NCBI RefSeq assembly: GCF_002933315.1
Contig: NZ_PDKT01000001.1
Span: forward strand, 62,001 to 126,000
Direction of reading: 5' to 3'
DNA: 64,000 nucleotides
Source of the DNA: Candidatus Pantoea edessiphila
GTDB taxonomy: Bacteria > Pseudomonadota > Gammaproteobacteria > Enterobacterales > Enterobacteriaceae
This document shows positions 40,228 to 49,740 of the stretch, piece after piece. The stretch's first letter is position 1. Each line of letters opens with the position of its first letter. The notes below the pieces were generated by a model that made no database searches, was not told the origin of the DNA, and saw nothing but the letters and a program-made list of their open reading frames with translations. The translations under genes were made by a program, and so were the position numbers.

Positions 40228-42885
40228 TTATTGTGGTTTAGTTACTGGTACTGTAACTTTTTGAGTTGCACTATGACCTCCTGCTGAACCTTTTCCATTA
40301 AAATTAAACGGAGTACGAATCCAGTTACTACAGCGTATTGGATCTGGTTTCCAAACTGGTATTGGTACTTTAGTCATCGGTGCTGAAGCAAAATATTTCC
40401 AACGTTTTCTATTTTTTGAAATTTCCTTTGTACATATATTTAATTTAGAAGATAATTTCATATTTTCTTTTGGTTTTTCTATTATTAATGATTTTGAAGA
40501 AAATTTACTTATTGAAAGTAAATTTTTATTTTGAATATTCAAATAACTATTATTAATTGAAATATTTTCATTTTTTTCAATATTTATATTCCTTAAAGAA
40601 TCAATATTATTATCTGTTTTTAAGACCAATGCCATAGAACAAGATCTTTTAAATTTACTGTTTATTTCTTTCTCTAATTTATTTTTCATTAATTTTTCTT
40701 TTATTTGATTATCAATATCCTTAGAATAATAATAAATAAATGAACGATTTGAATAGTAATGATCAATAAAAATATGTCTATATTGATCATTAAAATGTAT
40801 TGGACTTATAAGTTGATCAAGTTTTTCATTATTTTTTTGCTTATTACGTATTAGTATTTGTAATTGATTATCTAATTGTACATTTAATATTATATTTTTA
40901 ATTTTAGGGATATTATTAATATCTTTATTATGATTATTTTTTTCAAAAAGATATTTTTTATCATTAATTATTTCATTATATCTAATCTTATTTCTGTTTT
41001 GTTTATTGATATAATTGTTTTTTACTTCAGTAGTTCTTCTTCTTTTTAACTTTTTATCAGTGATATTATGTTTATTAACATAAACATTGTTTCTGCAATA
41101 ACTATCCTTATGGTAATTATCTTTTTTAAAGATAGGATCATTTTTTGAATTAATCAAAGATGTATCTTCATTAACAAATAATTTTTTTAAGTTATTTAAT
41201 AAACGACCAAAAAAATTGTTATTTATATTTAATTCTGTTATATTGATTAGAGATTTAATTTTCGATTTAATTGTAGATTGATTCAGCATTATTTCACTAG
41301 ATGAGATAGAAAAACTTTTTTTATAGCAATGTGTTGTATTTTTATCTTTGTTTGATTTAAAGACTGTTGTTTCATGTAGCTTAGGTAAGTGATAACTAGG
41401 TATTTTAGTTTCTTCACCTTTTCTAACACGTAGAACAGAATAATGTGGACTTTCTAATCTAATACTAGGAACTATAGATGCGCGTACTCCGTTTTGACGT
41501 TTTTCAATAGCATTTACAGCATCTCGTTTTTCATTGAGTAAATATGATGCTACTTGTACAGGAACTATAGCATGTACTTCCTTTGTATTGTATTTTACGG
41601 CTTCTTCTTCGATAAGTCTTAATATAGAAAGTGAAAGTGATTCATTATCACGTATAATACCAGTGCCGTTACAACGAGGACAAACATGATGGCTTGATTC
41701 ACCTAATGAAGGGCTCAGTCTTTGTCTAGACATTTCTAATAAACCAAAACAAGAAATATTACTAATCTGTATATTTGCTCTATCTTGTGCAACTGCTTCT
41801 CGTAATTTACCTGTAATTGTTTGCTGATTACTTGATGAACTCATGTCGATAAAATCGATAACAATCAATCCACCTAAGTCACGTAATCGAAGTTGTCTAG
41901 CAATTTCCTGAACTGCTTCAAGATTGGTATTTAAAGCAGTTGATTCAATATCCTTACCTCGAGTAGAACGTGCAGAATTAATATCAATTGCAGTTAAAGC
42001 TTCAGTAGTATCAATAATAATAGAACCTCCTGAAGGTAAACATACTTCACGTTGAAAAGCTGATTCTATTTGGGATTCAATTTGAAAATGGCTAAATAAT
42101 GGAATATCATTATTATATAATCTGATTTTATTAATAAAATCTAATCTTCCAATTTCAGCAATATGTTTACGTGCTAGTTCTAGGATTTTTGGATTGTCAA
42201 TTAAAATTTCTTTGATATCCTGACGTAAATAATCACGAAGAGCACGTACGATAATATTACTTTCTTGATATATTAAAAAAGGAGCTGAATGATTATGTGA
42301 TATATTTTTAATTGATTCCCAATGTTTAAGACGTGCACTTAGATCCCATTGCAATAGCTCAGCTGATTTACCCAAACCAGCTGTTCGTATAATGATGCTC
42401 ATACCTTTAGGAATTGATAATGATGATAATATCTCTTTTAATTCAGTACGATCATAACCTTCGATACGCTTGGAAATACCAGCACTACGAGGATTGTTGG
42501 GCATTAAAACTAAATAACATCCAGCCAATGAAATAAAAGTTGTTAAAGCTGCTCCTTTATTACCACGTTCTTCTTTTACAACTTGCACTATTAGTTCTTG
42601 ACCTTCGTAAAGTAAATTTTTGTTGCTATTACTATTAGTATAATGTTCTGGAAAATACTCTCTAGAAATATCTTTAATTGGCAGAAAACCATGACGTTTC
42701 GTACCGTAATCAACAAATACAGCTCCAAGACTAGGTTCTATACGAGTAATTTTCCCTTTATAAATATTAGCTTTTTTTTGTTCATATCTGGAATTTTCAA
42801 TATCCAGATCATAAAGATGTTGACCATCAACTAAAGCAATACGTAACTCTTCCTCTTGAGTTGCATTAATTAACATTCTTTTCAT
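40228..42885 (-). CDS. rne: RNase E with shortened but scaffold-retaining C-terminal half
   Basis: Endoribonuclease of mRNA decay and rRNA/tRNA processing. 885 aa versus 1061 in E. coli. The catalytic half (1-500) is highly conserved: S1 domain 38-120, Asp301 and Asp344 (E. coli 303/346), zinc-link CPRC with Cys402/Cys405 (404/407). In the C-terminal half, [13 protein letters not shown] at 558-570 matches the membrane-binding amphipathic helix, KLKRRR near 612-617 an Arg-rich patch, and NKIRYNE at 632-638 resembles E. coli QKVRYEQ in the RhlB-binding region. Residues 832-885 ([20 protein letters not shown]) match the E. coli C-terminal tail that binds PNPase. Between these islands the chain is Asn/Lys/Ile-rich and probably disordered. 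No clear enolase site. Confidence 0.95.
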   Translation of the reverse strand: MKRMLINATQEEELRIALVDGQHLYDLDIENSRYEQKKANIYKGKITRIEPSLGAVFVDYGTKRHGFLPIKDISREYFPEHYTNSNSNKNLLYEGQELIVQVVKEERGNKGAALTTFISLAGCYLVLMPNNPRSAGISKRIEGYDRTELKEILSSLSIPKGMSIIIRTAGLGKSAELLQWDLSARLKHWESIKNISHNHSAPFLIYQESNIIVRALRDYLRQDIKEILIDNPKILELARKHIAEIGRLDFINKIRLYNNDIPLFSHFQIESQIESAFQREVCLPSGGSIIIDTTEALTAIDINSARSTRGKDIESTALNTNLEAVQEIARQLRLRDLGGLIVIDFIDMSSSSNQQTITGKLREAVAQDRANIQISNISCFGLLEMSRQRLSPSLGESSHHVCPRCNGTGIIRDNESLSLSILRLIEEEAVKYNTKEVHAIVPVQVASYLLNEKRDAVNAIEKRQNGVRASIVPSIRLESPHYSVLRVRKGEETKIPSYHLPKLHETTVFKSNKDKNTTHCYKKSFSISSSEIMLNQSTIKSKIKSLINITELNINNNFFGRLLNNLKKLFVNEDTSLINSKNDPIFKKDNYHKDSYCRNNVYVNKHNITDKKLKRRRTTEVKNNYINKQNRNKIRYNEIINDKKYLFEKNNHNKDINNIPKIKNIILNVQLDNQLQILIRNKQKNNEKLDQLISPIHFNDQYRHIFIDHYYSNRSFIYYYSKDIDNQIKEKLMKNKLEKEINSKFKRSCSMALVLKTDNNIDSLRNINIEKNENISINNSYLNIQNKNLLSISKFSSKSLIIEKPKENMKLSSKLNICTKEISKNRKRWKYFASAPMTKVPIPVWKPDPIRCSNWIRTPFNFNGKGSAGGHSATQKVTVPVTKPQ

Positions 42886-43399
42886 CTTGGATTGCTCGTT
42901 ATTTTGTAATTAATTATATCTTTTAACATAGTTACATTTAGTAAGTACTTAATGATAACTCCTATTTTTTAAAAGATTTACGATTCGTATTTAGAATTGA
43001 TTAAAATTTGCATTAAAATAATATAATTACTCATTTGTTAATTTTAAATTTATTTAATAACAATTAAAAAACACTAAATTTTAGTAGATATATTTTAAGT
43101 AATTTACATATCTCTAATATAATCGAATACAAGATCTTTTATCTCAGTCTTATATTGTGCTATATCTGTATTAAACAATAAGTATATTTCTAATTTTTGA
43201 GATTTTATTAAAACTAATTCTATTTATTTTAAAAATATCAATATATTGTATAATAATTAAAATATTTTTTGTTAAGTTAAGAAAATAAATTAAAAATATA
43301 AACAAAAAGATAATATATAATGTGTTTATGTCTAATAAAAGTGAATTATATTAATATACTTTAAAAGTATTAATATGTTTAATTGAAAAAATTGTTAAA
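42886..43399. other. Divergent intergenic, rne / rluC (514 bp)
   Basis: Contains the rne leader on the minus strand and the rluC promoter. In E. coli the rne leader is long and structured for autoregulation by RNase E. I see no strong hairpin here that would reproduce it. No ORF. Confidence 0.45.
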
Positions 43400-44347
43400 A
43401 TGAAAAATAAGTTTTGTGATGTACAAAATATTACTATAAATAATAAAAATTTAAATCAAAGGATCGATAATTTTTTATCTTTAAAACTGAAAAAAGTACC
43501 AAAAAGTTTTATATATAGAATATTAAGAAAAGGTGAAGTGAGAGTAAATAAAAAACGTATTAAACCTTTTTATAAATTAACGATAGGTGATGTGGTACGT
43601 ATTCCACCTTCATATTTCTTTAAAGAAAACAAAAAAATATCCTTAATAAAAAAAAATAGAATAGATTTCTTAAATAAAATTATTTTATATGAAGATGATT
43701 TTATAATAGCTTTAAACAAGCCTTCAGGTATAGCTGTTCATGGTGGAAGCGGAATAAATTTCGGCGTAATTGAAGCTTTAAGAGCATTACGTCCTAATTT
43801 TTCATTTTTAGAATTAGTACATAGACTAGATAAAGATACATCTGGAGTATTATTAATTGCAAAAAAACGTTCTACACTAAGATCATTACATGATCAATTA
43901 CGCAATAAACATGTAAAAAAAGATTATTTAACACTAGTTTATGGTATTTGGCCTTCAAATTTAAATATAATTAAAGTTCCACTAGTAAAAAAAATTTCTA
44001 AATATGGTAAATTTATGGTATGTGCTGATACAAATGGAAAAATTTCTGAAACACATTTTCAAGTAAAGGAATATTTTAAATATAGCACATTAATGAAAGT
44101 TAACCCTATTACAGGACATACACATCAAATTCGAGTTCACGCATTACATGCTGGACACCCTATTTTATATGATAAACGTTATGGAAATGATTTATCTGAT
44201 GATAATTTTATGATAACTGAACTAAATAGATTATTCCTTCATGCATGTTCTATTACTTTTATTCATCCACAAACTAAAAAAAGTATGTGTATAAAAGCAC
44301 CTCTTGATGAATTATTACAGCGGTGTTTATTTAATTTACGTAATTAA
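43400..44347 (+). CDS. rluC: RluC, 23S rRNA pseudouridine synthase
   Basis: Isomerises uridines 955, 2504 and 2580 of 23S rRNA (E. coli numbering). 315 aa versus 319. An S4 RNA-binding domain covers about 19-80 (LNQRIDNFLS, VRVNKKRIKP). The RluA-type catalytic motif HRLDKDTSG is at 141-149, catalytic Asp144 as in E. coli. GHTHQIRVH near 236-244 is the second signature. Divergent from rne as in E. coli. Confidence 0.95.
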   Translation: MKNKFCDVQNITINNKNLNQRIDNFLSLKLKKVPKSFIYRILRKGEVRVNKKRIKPFYKLTIGDVVRIPPSYFFKENKKISLIKKNRIDFLNKIILYEDDFIIALNKPSGIAVHGGSGINFGVIEALRALRPNFSFLELVHRLDKDTSGVLLIAKKRSTLRSLHDQLRNKHVKKDYLTLVYGIWPSNLNIIKVPLVKKISKYGKFMVCADTNGKISETHFQVKEYFKYSTLMKVNPITGHTHQIRVHALHAGHPILYDKRYGNDLSDDNFMITELNRLFLHACSITFIHPQTKKSMCIKAPLDELLQRCLFNLRN

Positions 44348-44660
44348 TAAAAACTTAAGTATCTTTAAAAAAAAATAACAGATAATATTCTTAACTTAAG
44401 AATATTTTTATATTACTATAAATAGAGTTATAATATGACATATTAATTAAAAAAATAACCATTTTTAATATTTATTTATTATGAAAAAATATTTTTCAAA
44501 TATTTGGCAATTTATTAGAATACTTAGTTTAAGCATTAACATTTTTTAGTTGATTTAATTTCGTTATTTTAAATAATTTAAATTATAAATATAAAAAATA
44601 GATATATAATATGTTTATTAAAATATTAAAATTACAATAATCTTGGGAGTATTGATAAAC
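44348..44660. other. Intergenic, rluC to rpmF (313 bp)
   Basis: Holds the rluC terminator (44384-44410) and the rpmF leader with GGGAG about 11 nt before the start. E. coli yceD and yceF, normally here, are not recognisable. Confidence 0.6.
44384..44410 (+). terminator. Intrinsic terminator of rluC
   Basis: Arms 44384-44394 and 44396-44406 form an 11-bp perfect inverted repeat around a single base (functional loop about 5 nt), followed by TTTATATT. It lies 37 nt past the rluC stop on the same strand. Confidence 0.8.
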
Positions 44661-44831
44661 ATGGCAGTTCAAAAAAATAAACCTACCCGTTCCAAAAGAG
44701 GTATGCGTCGTTCACATGATTTCCTTAAAACTAAACTTCTATCTTTAGATAAAACATCGGGTGAAACCCATCTGAGACATCATATTACTGTAGATGGCTA
44801 TTACCGTGGTTCTAAATTTATTTTTAAATAA
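44661..44831 (+). CDS. rpmF: Ribosomal protein L32
   Basis: Small 50S protein. From ATG 44661 ([20 protein letters not shown]) 56 aa versus 57 in E. coli. The [21 protein letters not shown] segment is conserved. The E. coli Lys/Ala-rich end is altered to SKFIFK. The upstream in-frame TTG at 44643 would add six residues that are not family sequence. In E. coli rpmF heads the plsX-fabH-fabD-fabG-acpP-fabF cluster; plsX and fabH are missing here. Confidence 0.95.
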   Translation: MAVQKNKPTRSKRGMRRSHDFLKTKLLSLDKTSGETHLRHHITVDGYYRGSKFIFK

Positions 44832-45594
44832 ATTTTTAATAATACATAAATACAAAATAGATTAAATATAAATTTCTATTCTCGGTAGAAATAGGAATGC
44901 TGTTACAGTTAAATTACTTTATTAAAAATAATATGTTCTTATAAGATCATTGAAAATTTAGATATATGCATTTAAATTTATAAAAAATACATCAGACAGG
45001 AATAAAATTTTTTATCAAATTATTACAAGACATTAAGATATATCGATAAAATTTCATTAACTATTATAAAATATTGGTTCAGTTATCCATTTCTGACATC
45101 TTCATTTTATGATTTAATTAACAATTAAAAGACGATAGCTACTCATATTTTGTTGATACGTTTATCAAGTTCATAAATTTATGAAAATTAAGTATGCTTT
45201 AATTGTCAATATTGATATATTATCTATTATTACATTTGATTAATTTGTAATTATATTTTTATGTACTATTAATGTTATTGATATTATTATAATGAAACAA
45301 AAGTAAAACTGATATCATATTAATACATTTAAATTATCATATAAATCATGCAATATTTTTTATCTTTTGGTTCATTATATATGCATATTAAATATTTATT
45401 ACTAATATTTAGAGTAAGAAATAAAATAGTATAGACGAATAAATTGATTTAAAGTTAGTGAAATATTATCATATTAATTAATAATATATAATGAAAGTTC
45501 TGGAAAAATTGTTCTATATAAAATTTTTTACTATTAAGATACTTTCATATTATGAATTTTACTAGGTTTTTAAATGAATTTATAAGAGTGCATA
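44832..45594. other. Intergenic, rpmF to fabD (763 bp), site of missing plsX and fabH
   Basis: In E. coli plsX and fabH (about 2 kb) fill this interval. Here there is 763 bp of A/T-rich DNA with stops in all frames and no recognisable FabH or PlsX motif. A 7-bp hairpin ATTTCTA/TAGAAAT lies near 44872-44892. It must contain the fabD promoter. Confidence 0.6.
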
Positions 45595-46530
45595 ATGACT
45601 GAATTAGCATTTGTATTTCCTGGTCAAGGATCACAACATATTGGTATGTTAAAAGATATTATAAAGAAATATTCCATAGCTAAAGAAACATTTCAAGAAG
45701 CATCATATATTTTGGGATACGACTTATTAAAACTAATTAATCAAGGACCAATTGAAGATTTAAATGATACTTGCAAAACACAACCAGCTATTTTAGCGGC
45801 TTCTATTGCAATATATCGTATATGGCAACAAAAAGGTGGGTCACTACCAAAATTAATGGCAGGACACAGTTTAGGTGAATATTCTGCATTAGTCTGTGCA
45901 GATGTAATAAAATTTACTGACACCGTTAAATTAGTTGAATTTCGTGGAAAACTAATGCAACAGTTGGTTCAGAAAAGAAAAGGTGCAATGAAAGCTATCA
46001 TAGGTTTAGATGCAATAACAATTCAAAGAATATGTAAAGAAAACAGAAAAAATCAAATTGTATCTATAGCTAATTTTAATTCACCAGATCAATTTGTTAT
46101 TGCAGGTGATAAAAAAGCTGTTGATCGTACTAGTATTGCATGTAAATTAGCTGGTGCAAAACAAATTATACCATTAATAATTACTATTCCTGCACATTGT
46201 TTATTGATGAAATCAGCAGCAAGTAAGTTAGCAATTAAATTAAAAAAAATTAAATTTAAAATACCCTCTATACCAGTAATCAATAACGTTGATGTACAGA
46301 TAGAATATGATGAGAACGCTATTCGCAATGCTTTAATTCGACAAATGTATAGTCCAGTTCGTTGGATTGAAATCATTAAATTAATAGCTAAAAAAGGTAT
46401 TACAAAAATATTAGAAATAGGACCTAGTAGAGTTTTGAGCAATTTAAGTAAACGTATTGCAGACAATTTAACCTATGTAGCCATCAATAATATCGATTCG
46501 TTGTTGATAGCTTTAGAAAAAAATAAATGA
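45595..46530 (+). CDS. fabD: FabD, malonyl-CoA:ACP transacylase
   Basis: Loads malonate on acyl carrier protein for fatty acid elongation. 311 aa versus 309 in E. coli. FPGQGSQ at 8-14, nucleophile Ser92 in GHSLGEYSAL (90-99), Arg near 117 and catalytic His201 in PAHCLLMK all match. The start lies 10 nt after an AGAG site. fabG follows after 10 bp, so they are cotranscribed. Confidence 0.96.
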   Translation: MTELAFVFPGQGSQHIGMLKDIIKKYSIAKETFQEASYILGYDLLKLINQGPIEDLNDTCKTQPAILAASIAIYRIWQQKGGSLPKLMAGHSLGEYSALVCADVIKFTDTVKLVEFRGKLMQQLVQKRKGAMKAIIGLDAITIQRICKENRKNQIVSIANFNSPDQFVIAGDKKAVDRTSIACKLAGAKQIIPLIITIPAHCLLMKSAASKLAIKLKKIKFKIPSIPVINNVDVQIEYDENAIRNALIRQMYSPVRWIEIIKLIAKKGITKILEIGPSRVLSNLSKRIADNLTYVAINNIDSLLIALEKNK

Positions 46531-46540
46531 TAGGAATATC

Positions 46541-47275
46541 ATGTTTTTTAAAAATAAAGTTGCATTAATTACTGGAGCAAGTCGTGGTATTGGTCTTGCA
46601 ATAGCAAAAACATTATCATTACATCAAGTTAATATTATTGGAACTTCAACAAACGAACAAGGAGTTTCAGTTATTAACTCTTACTTAAGGAATAGGGGCA
46701 AAGGTTTAATATTAAATGTTAATGATCCTGAGTCCATATACAACGTTTTAGAAAAAGTTAATTCTGAATTTGGTGCCATTGATATTTTAATTAATAATGC
46801 AGGTATAACTCGCGATAATCTCTTAATAAAAATGAACGATAATGATTGGGAAGATGTAATTAACATAAATCTTAATTCTGTATTTAAACTTTCTAAAGCA
46901 GTTATACCTTCAATGTTAAAAAAACGCATGGGACGAATTATCACTATTAGTTCTATAGTTGGAATTTGTGGAAATATTGGCCAAACAAATTATGCAGCAG
47001 CAAAAGCAGGGTTAATAGGATTTAGTAAATCATTAGCAATTGAAATTGCTTCACGTGGAATTACAGTTAATATAGTATCACCTGGATTTATTGAAACAGA
47101 TATGACGCAAGCATTAAATAAAGCTCAACATTCTAGCATTCTAGCAAAGATACCTATGAAACGTTTAGGTCAATCTCAAGAAGTAGCTAATGTTGTTGTA
47201 TTTTTAGCTTCTAAAGAAGCATCATATATAACTGGTGAAATAATTAATGTCAATGGTGGTATGTACGTAATTTAA
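46541..47275 (+). CDS. fabG: FabG, 3-oxoacyl-ACP reductase
   Basis: NADPH-dependent SDR enzyme of fatty acid synthesis. 244 aa, the E. coli length. TGASRGIG cofactor loop at 12-19, NNAG near 86-89, catalytic Ser near 138 and YAAAKAG (Tyr151, Lys155) all present. Middle gene of fabD-fabG-acpP. It ends in GGMYVI, the usual family terminus. Confidence 0.97.
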   Translation: MFFKNKVALITGASRGIGLAIAKTLSLHQVNIIGTSTNEQGVSVINSYLRNRGKGLILNVNDPESIYNVLEKVNSEFGAIDILINNAGITRDNLLIKMNDNDWEDVININLNSVFKLSKAVIPSMLKKRMGRIITISSIVGICGNIGQTNYAAAKAGLIGFSKSLAIEIASRGITVNIVSPGFIETDMTQALNKAQHSSILAKIPMKRLGQSQEVANVVVFLASKEASYITGEIINVNGGMYVI

Positions 47276-47412
47276 TTTTTAAATACATATGCATTTTTTA
47301 CTATATAAAACCACGAAATGGCAATTTAATTAGATTGTGTTGCATCTTTTTCAATATTTTATAAACTATGAAAATCATCGCATATGCGAGTTTTGACAGG
47401 AAATCAAATAGT

Positions 47413-47649
47413 ATGAGTGATATCGAACAACGAGTTAAGAAAATCATCGGTGAACAACTAGGTGTAAAAGAAAATGAAGTCACTAATTCTGCATCTTTTG
47501 TAGATGACCTAGGTGCTGATTCTCTTGATACCGTTGAGCTGGTAATGGCTTTAGAAGAAGAATTTGATACTGAAATTCCAGATGAAGAGGCTGAAAAAAT
47601 CACTACCGTTCAGGCAGCGATAGATTATATTAATGACCATAAAAATTAA
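47413..47649 (+). CDS. acpP: Acyl carrier protein
   Basis: 78-aa phosphopantetheine carrier of fatty acid synthesis. From ATG 47413 ([10 protein letters not shown]) it equals E. coli ACP in length; the frame open upstream to 47368 is not family sequence. The attachment serine is in GADSLDT (Ser37 with Met counted). Helix III and the acidic recognition helix [20 protein letters not shown] are identical to E. coli. Composition is less A/T-rich than the flanks, as expected of a strongly constrained gene. A strong terminator follows and fabF is missing. Confidence 0.98.
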   Translation: MSDIEQRVKKIIGEQLGVKENEVTNSASFVDDLGADSLDTVELVMALEEEFDTEIPDEEAEKITTVQAAIDYINDHKN

Positions 47650-47665
47650 ATAAGATAATTAACAT

Positions 47666-47701
47666 ATCCAGATAGCTAAAATAGCTATCTGGATTTTTTT
47701 A
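47666..47701 (+). terminator. Strong intrinsic terminator of acpP
   Basis: Perfect 13-bp stem 47666-47678 / 47682-47694 with a 3-nt AAA loop and a following T-run (TTTTTTT). Starts 17 nt past the acpP stop. It isolates acpP from tmk, where E. coli would continue into fabF. Confidence 0.95.
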
Positions 47702-47890
47702 AAAATTAAATTTTATTTTACGTCATATGAATATTTACCAATTTATATATAAATTTAAAGTATCATTACTCAGTTATTTTGTTGACATTTGTTGAATATA
47801 AACAAATAATTACTATAAAATTCATGTACTTGATAAAAAATAATTATATTTATTATTTAAGGAGAAAAAATATAAATTATTTGTAGTTAA

Positions 47891-47948
47891 TATAATTTAT
47901 CAATATTGATAAATTATAATTTTTGCTTAAGTTATAACTTAAGCAAAA
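47891..47948. repeat. Two adjacent 28-bp perfect palindromes
   Basis: First palindrome 47891-47918 (centre 47904/47905), second 47921-47948 (centre 47934/47935), separated by 2 bp. Both are perfect over all 14 pairs. The second contains GCTTAAG...CTTAAGC and the first TTTATCAAT...ATTGATAAA. They are unrelated to each other in sequence. No open frame crosses them. Possible roles: operator pair, RNA hairpins or cruciform; none can be chosen from sequence alone. Confidence 0.9.
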
Positions 47949-48086
47949 TAATTATTCAATATTAACTAATTTTTGTTTTTTTTATAATTATAATAACTTA
48001 ATAAGTGTTTATAGAATTAGTATTTATATTAAGGATACTTAAAAATGTTTTATTTTAACAAAAATTATTAATTATAGAAAATATAA

Positions 48087-48725
48087 ATGATGAAAAATAA
48101 GTTTATTGTCGTTGAAGGATTAGAAAATGCTGGAAAAACTACTGCATGTAATATTATTATAGACATTTTAAATAAATATGGTATTAAACGTGAAAAAATT
48201 TTACTTACTAGAGAACCTGGCGGTACCCCAATAGCAGAGAGTCTACGTACTATAATAACTAATCAAAAACAACAGGAACATATAACAAAAATAACAGAAC
48301 TTTTGGTAATATATGCTGCACGTGCACAGTTATTAGATAATGTTATTAAACCTGCTTTAAAATGTGGTAAATGGGTAATTAGTGATCGCCACAATCTTTC
48401 ATCGCATGCTTATCAAGGTGGTGGTAGGCAATTAAACTCTGATTTAATTGATGAACTAAGTTACATAGTGTTAGGTGATTTTTATCCAGATATAACATTT
48501 TATTTAGATATAACACCTGACATATGTTTGCAAAGATTAAAAATACAAGGTAATTTAGATCGAATCGAACAAGAATCTTTGGATTTTTTCGAACGTACTC
48601 GTAATTTTTACTTAAAAAAAATACAACAGAATGATAATATTATATTTATTGATGCAACTCAATCTTTAGATAGAGTTGTGCAAAATTTAAAAAAATATTT
48701 ATTAAACTGGCTAAAAAATCAATAA
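48087..48725 (+). CDS. tmk: Thymidylate kinase
   Basis: Phosphorylates dTMP to dTDP. 212 aa versus 213 in E. coli. P-loop EGLENAGKTT near residues 10-19 (E. coli has EGLEGAGKTT), the REPGGTP motif near 45-51, DRHNLSSHAYQGGGR near 97-111, and the LID LDRIEQES near 152-159. It starts with two ATGs (48087 and 48090), either possible. holB begins 1 nt after its stop. Confidence 0.96.
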   Translation: MMKNKFIVVEGLENAGKTTACNIIIDILNKYGIKREKILLTREPGGTPIAESLRTIITNQKQQEHITKITELLVIYAARAQLLDNVIKPALKCGKWVISDRHNLSSHAYQGGGRQLNSDLIDELSYIVLGDFYPDITFYLDITPDICLQRLKIQGNLDRIEQESLDFFERTRNFYLKKIQQNDNIIFIDATQSLDRVVQNLKKYLLNWLKNQ

Positions 48726-48726
48726 A

Positions 48727-49713
48727 ATGAAATATTATCCTTGGCTTCACCAAACTTACTTAAACAAAATAAATCAATATAATAATGGTTTCTTTCATCC
48801 AGTAACCTTAATTCAAGGTAATCAAGGTATTGGAAAAGATATTCTTATTTGGAATTTGGGTTGTTGGCTGTTGTGTTATAAACCTGATAATTTAAAACAT
48901 TGTGATAATTGTAATAGTTGTTACTTAATGAAATTAAATATTCACCCAGATTATTATGTAATTGAAGAAAAACAAAAAGATAAAACTATAGGCGTAGATA
49001 TAATTAGAAATCTAATATCTAATATATATAAATGTGTACAACAAGGTAAAAAAAGAATTATATTTATACGTAATATTGATAAATTAACTCAATCTGCGAG
49101 TAATGCTTTGTTAAAAATAATTGAAGAACCACCAATTGGTAGTTGGTTTTTTTTTAGTACACACAACATTTCAAAAGTTACATTAACAATACGTAGTCGT
49201 TGCACAATATTACATTTACTTCCTCCAAGTGAAGAAAATGGCTTACTTTGGTTAAAATCAAAATCTTCTCAAAGTAAAAATATTATTTTATCCGCATTAC
49301 GCTTAAGTACAGGAATACCTCCCACAGCACTAAATCTCATTGAAAATCATTTACCACTTAGGAAAAGACTCTATGATACTTTATTGATTTCTCTTAAATA
49401 TCAAATTTTAAATTTATTACCTATTTTGCATGAAAATGAAAATATGTGTATTACTTGGTTGATATCTTTAATATTGGATGCTATGAAGTTACAAAATAAC
49501 ATTACTAATAAATTAACAAACATAGATCGTAAAGATGTTGTACTGTTATTATCTCGTGCTTTTTCTTTCAGTTCTTTAATTATTAGTATACATGATTGTA
49601 TTAACTGTAGAAATAGACTAATGAATGTAATAATAGTTAATCGAGAATTGTTATTGACTGATTTTTTATTAAATTGGGTTAAAATAAGTAAATTTCATTC
49701 AATAGATGTTTAG
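48727..49713 (+). CDS. holB: DNA polymerase III delta-prime subunit
   Basis: Stator of the clamp loader. 328 aa versus 334 in E. coli. Modified P-loop GNQGIGKD near 31-38; zinc cysteines at 50, 59, 62 and 65, exactly the E. coli positions. The sensor RSRC motif is near 157-160 (arginine finger). The C-terminal collar domain is more divergent. Overlapping operon logic with tmk, as in E. coli. Confidence 0.95.
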   Translation: MKYYPWLHQTYLNKINQYNNGFFHPVTLIQGNQGIGKDILIWNLGCWLLCYKPDNLKHCDNCNSCYLMKLNIHPDYYVIEEKQKDKTIGVDIIRNLISNIYKCVQQGKKRIIFIRNIDKLTQSASNALLKIIEEPPIGSWFFFSTHNISKVTLTIRSRCTILHLLPPSEENGLLWLKSKSSQSKNIILSALRLSTGIPPTALNLIENHLPLRKRLYDTLLISLKYQILNLLPILHENENMCITWLISLILDAMKLQNNITNKLTNIDRKDVVLLLSRAFSFSSLIISIHDCINCRNRLMNVIIVNRELLLTDFLLNWVKISKFHSIDV

Positions 49714-49740
49714 TTAATTTTAAAATTAAGAGAAAAAACC

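Larger units (their letters stand above)
47650..48086. other. Intergenic, acpP to tmk (437 bp), site of missing fabF, pabC and mltG
   Basis: E. coli has fabF, pabC and mltG here; none is recognisable. Besides the acpP terminator and the twin palindromes (47891-47948), there is an AAGGAG ribosome-site-like sequence at 47859-47864 with no start codon after it (ATA, then TTG-TAG), possibly a leftover. Confidence 0.6.

Noticed and set aside
46089-46944. Minus-strand open frames of 125 and 87 codons inside fabD and fabG
   Set aside because: Antisense shadows of intact enzymes, with no independent ribosome site or homology.
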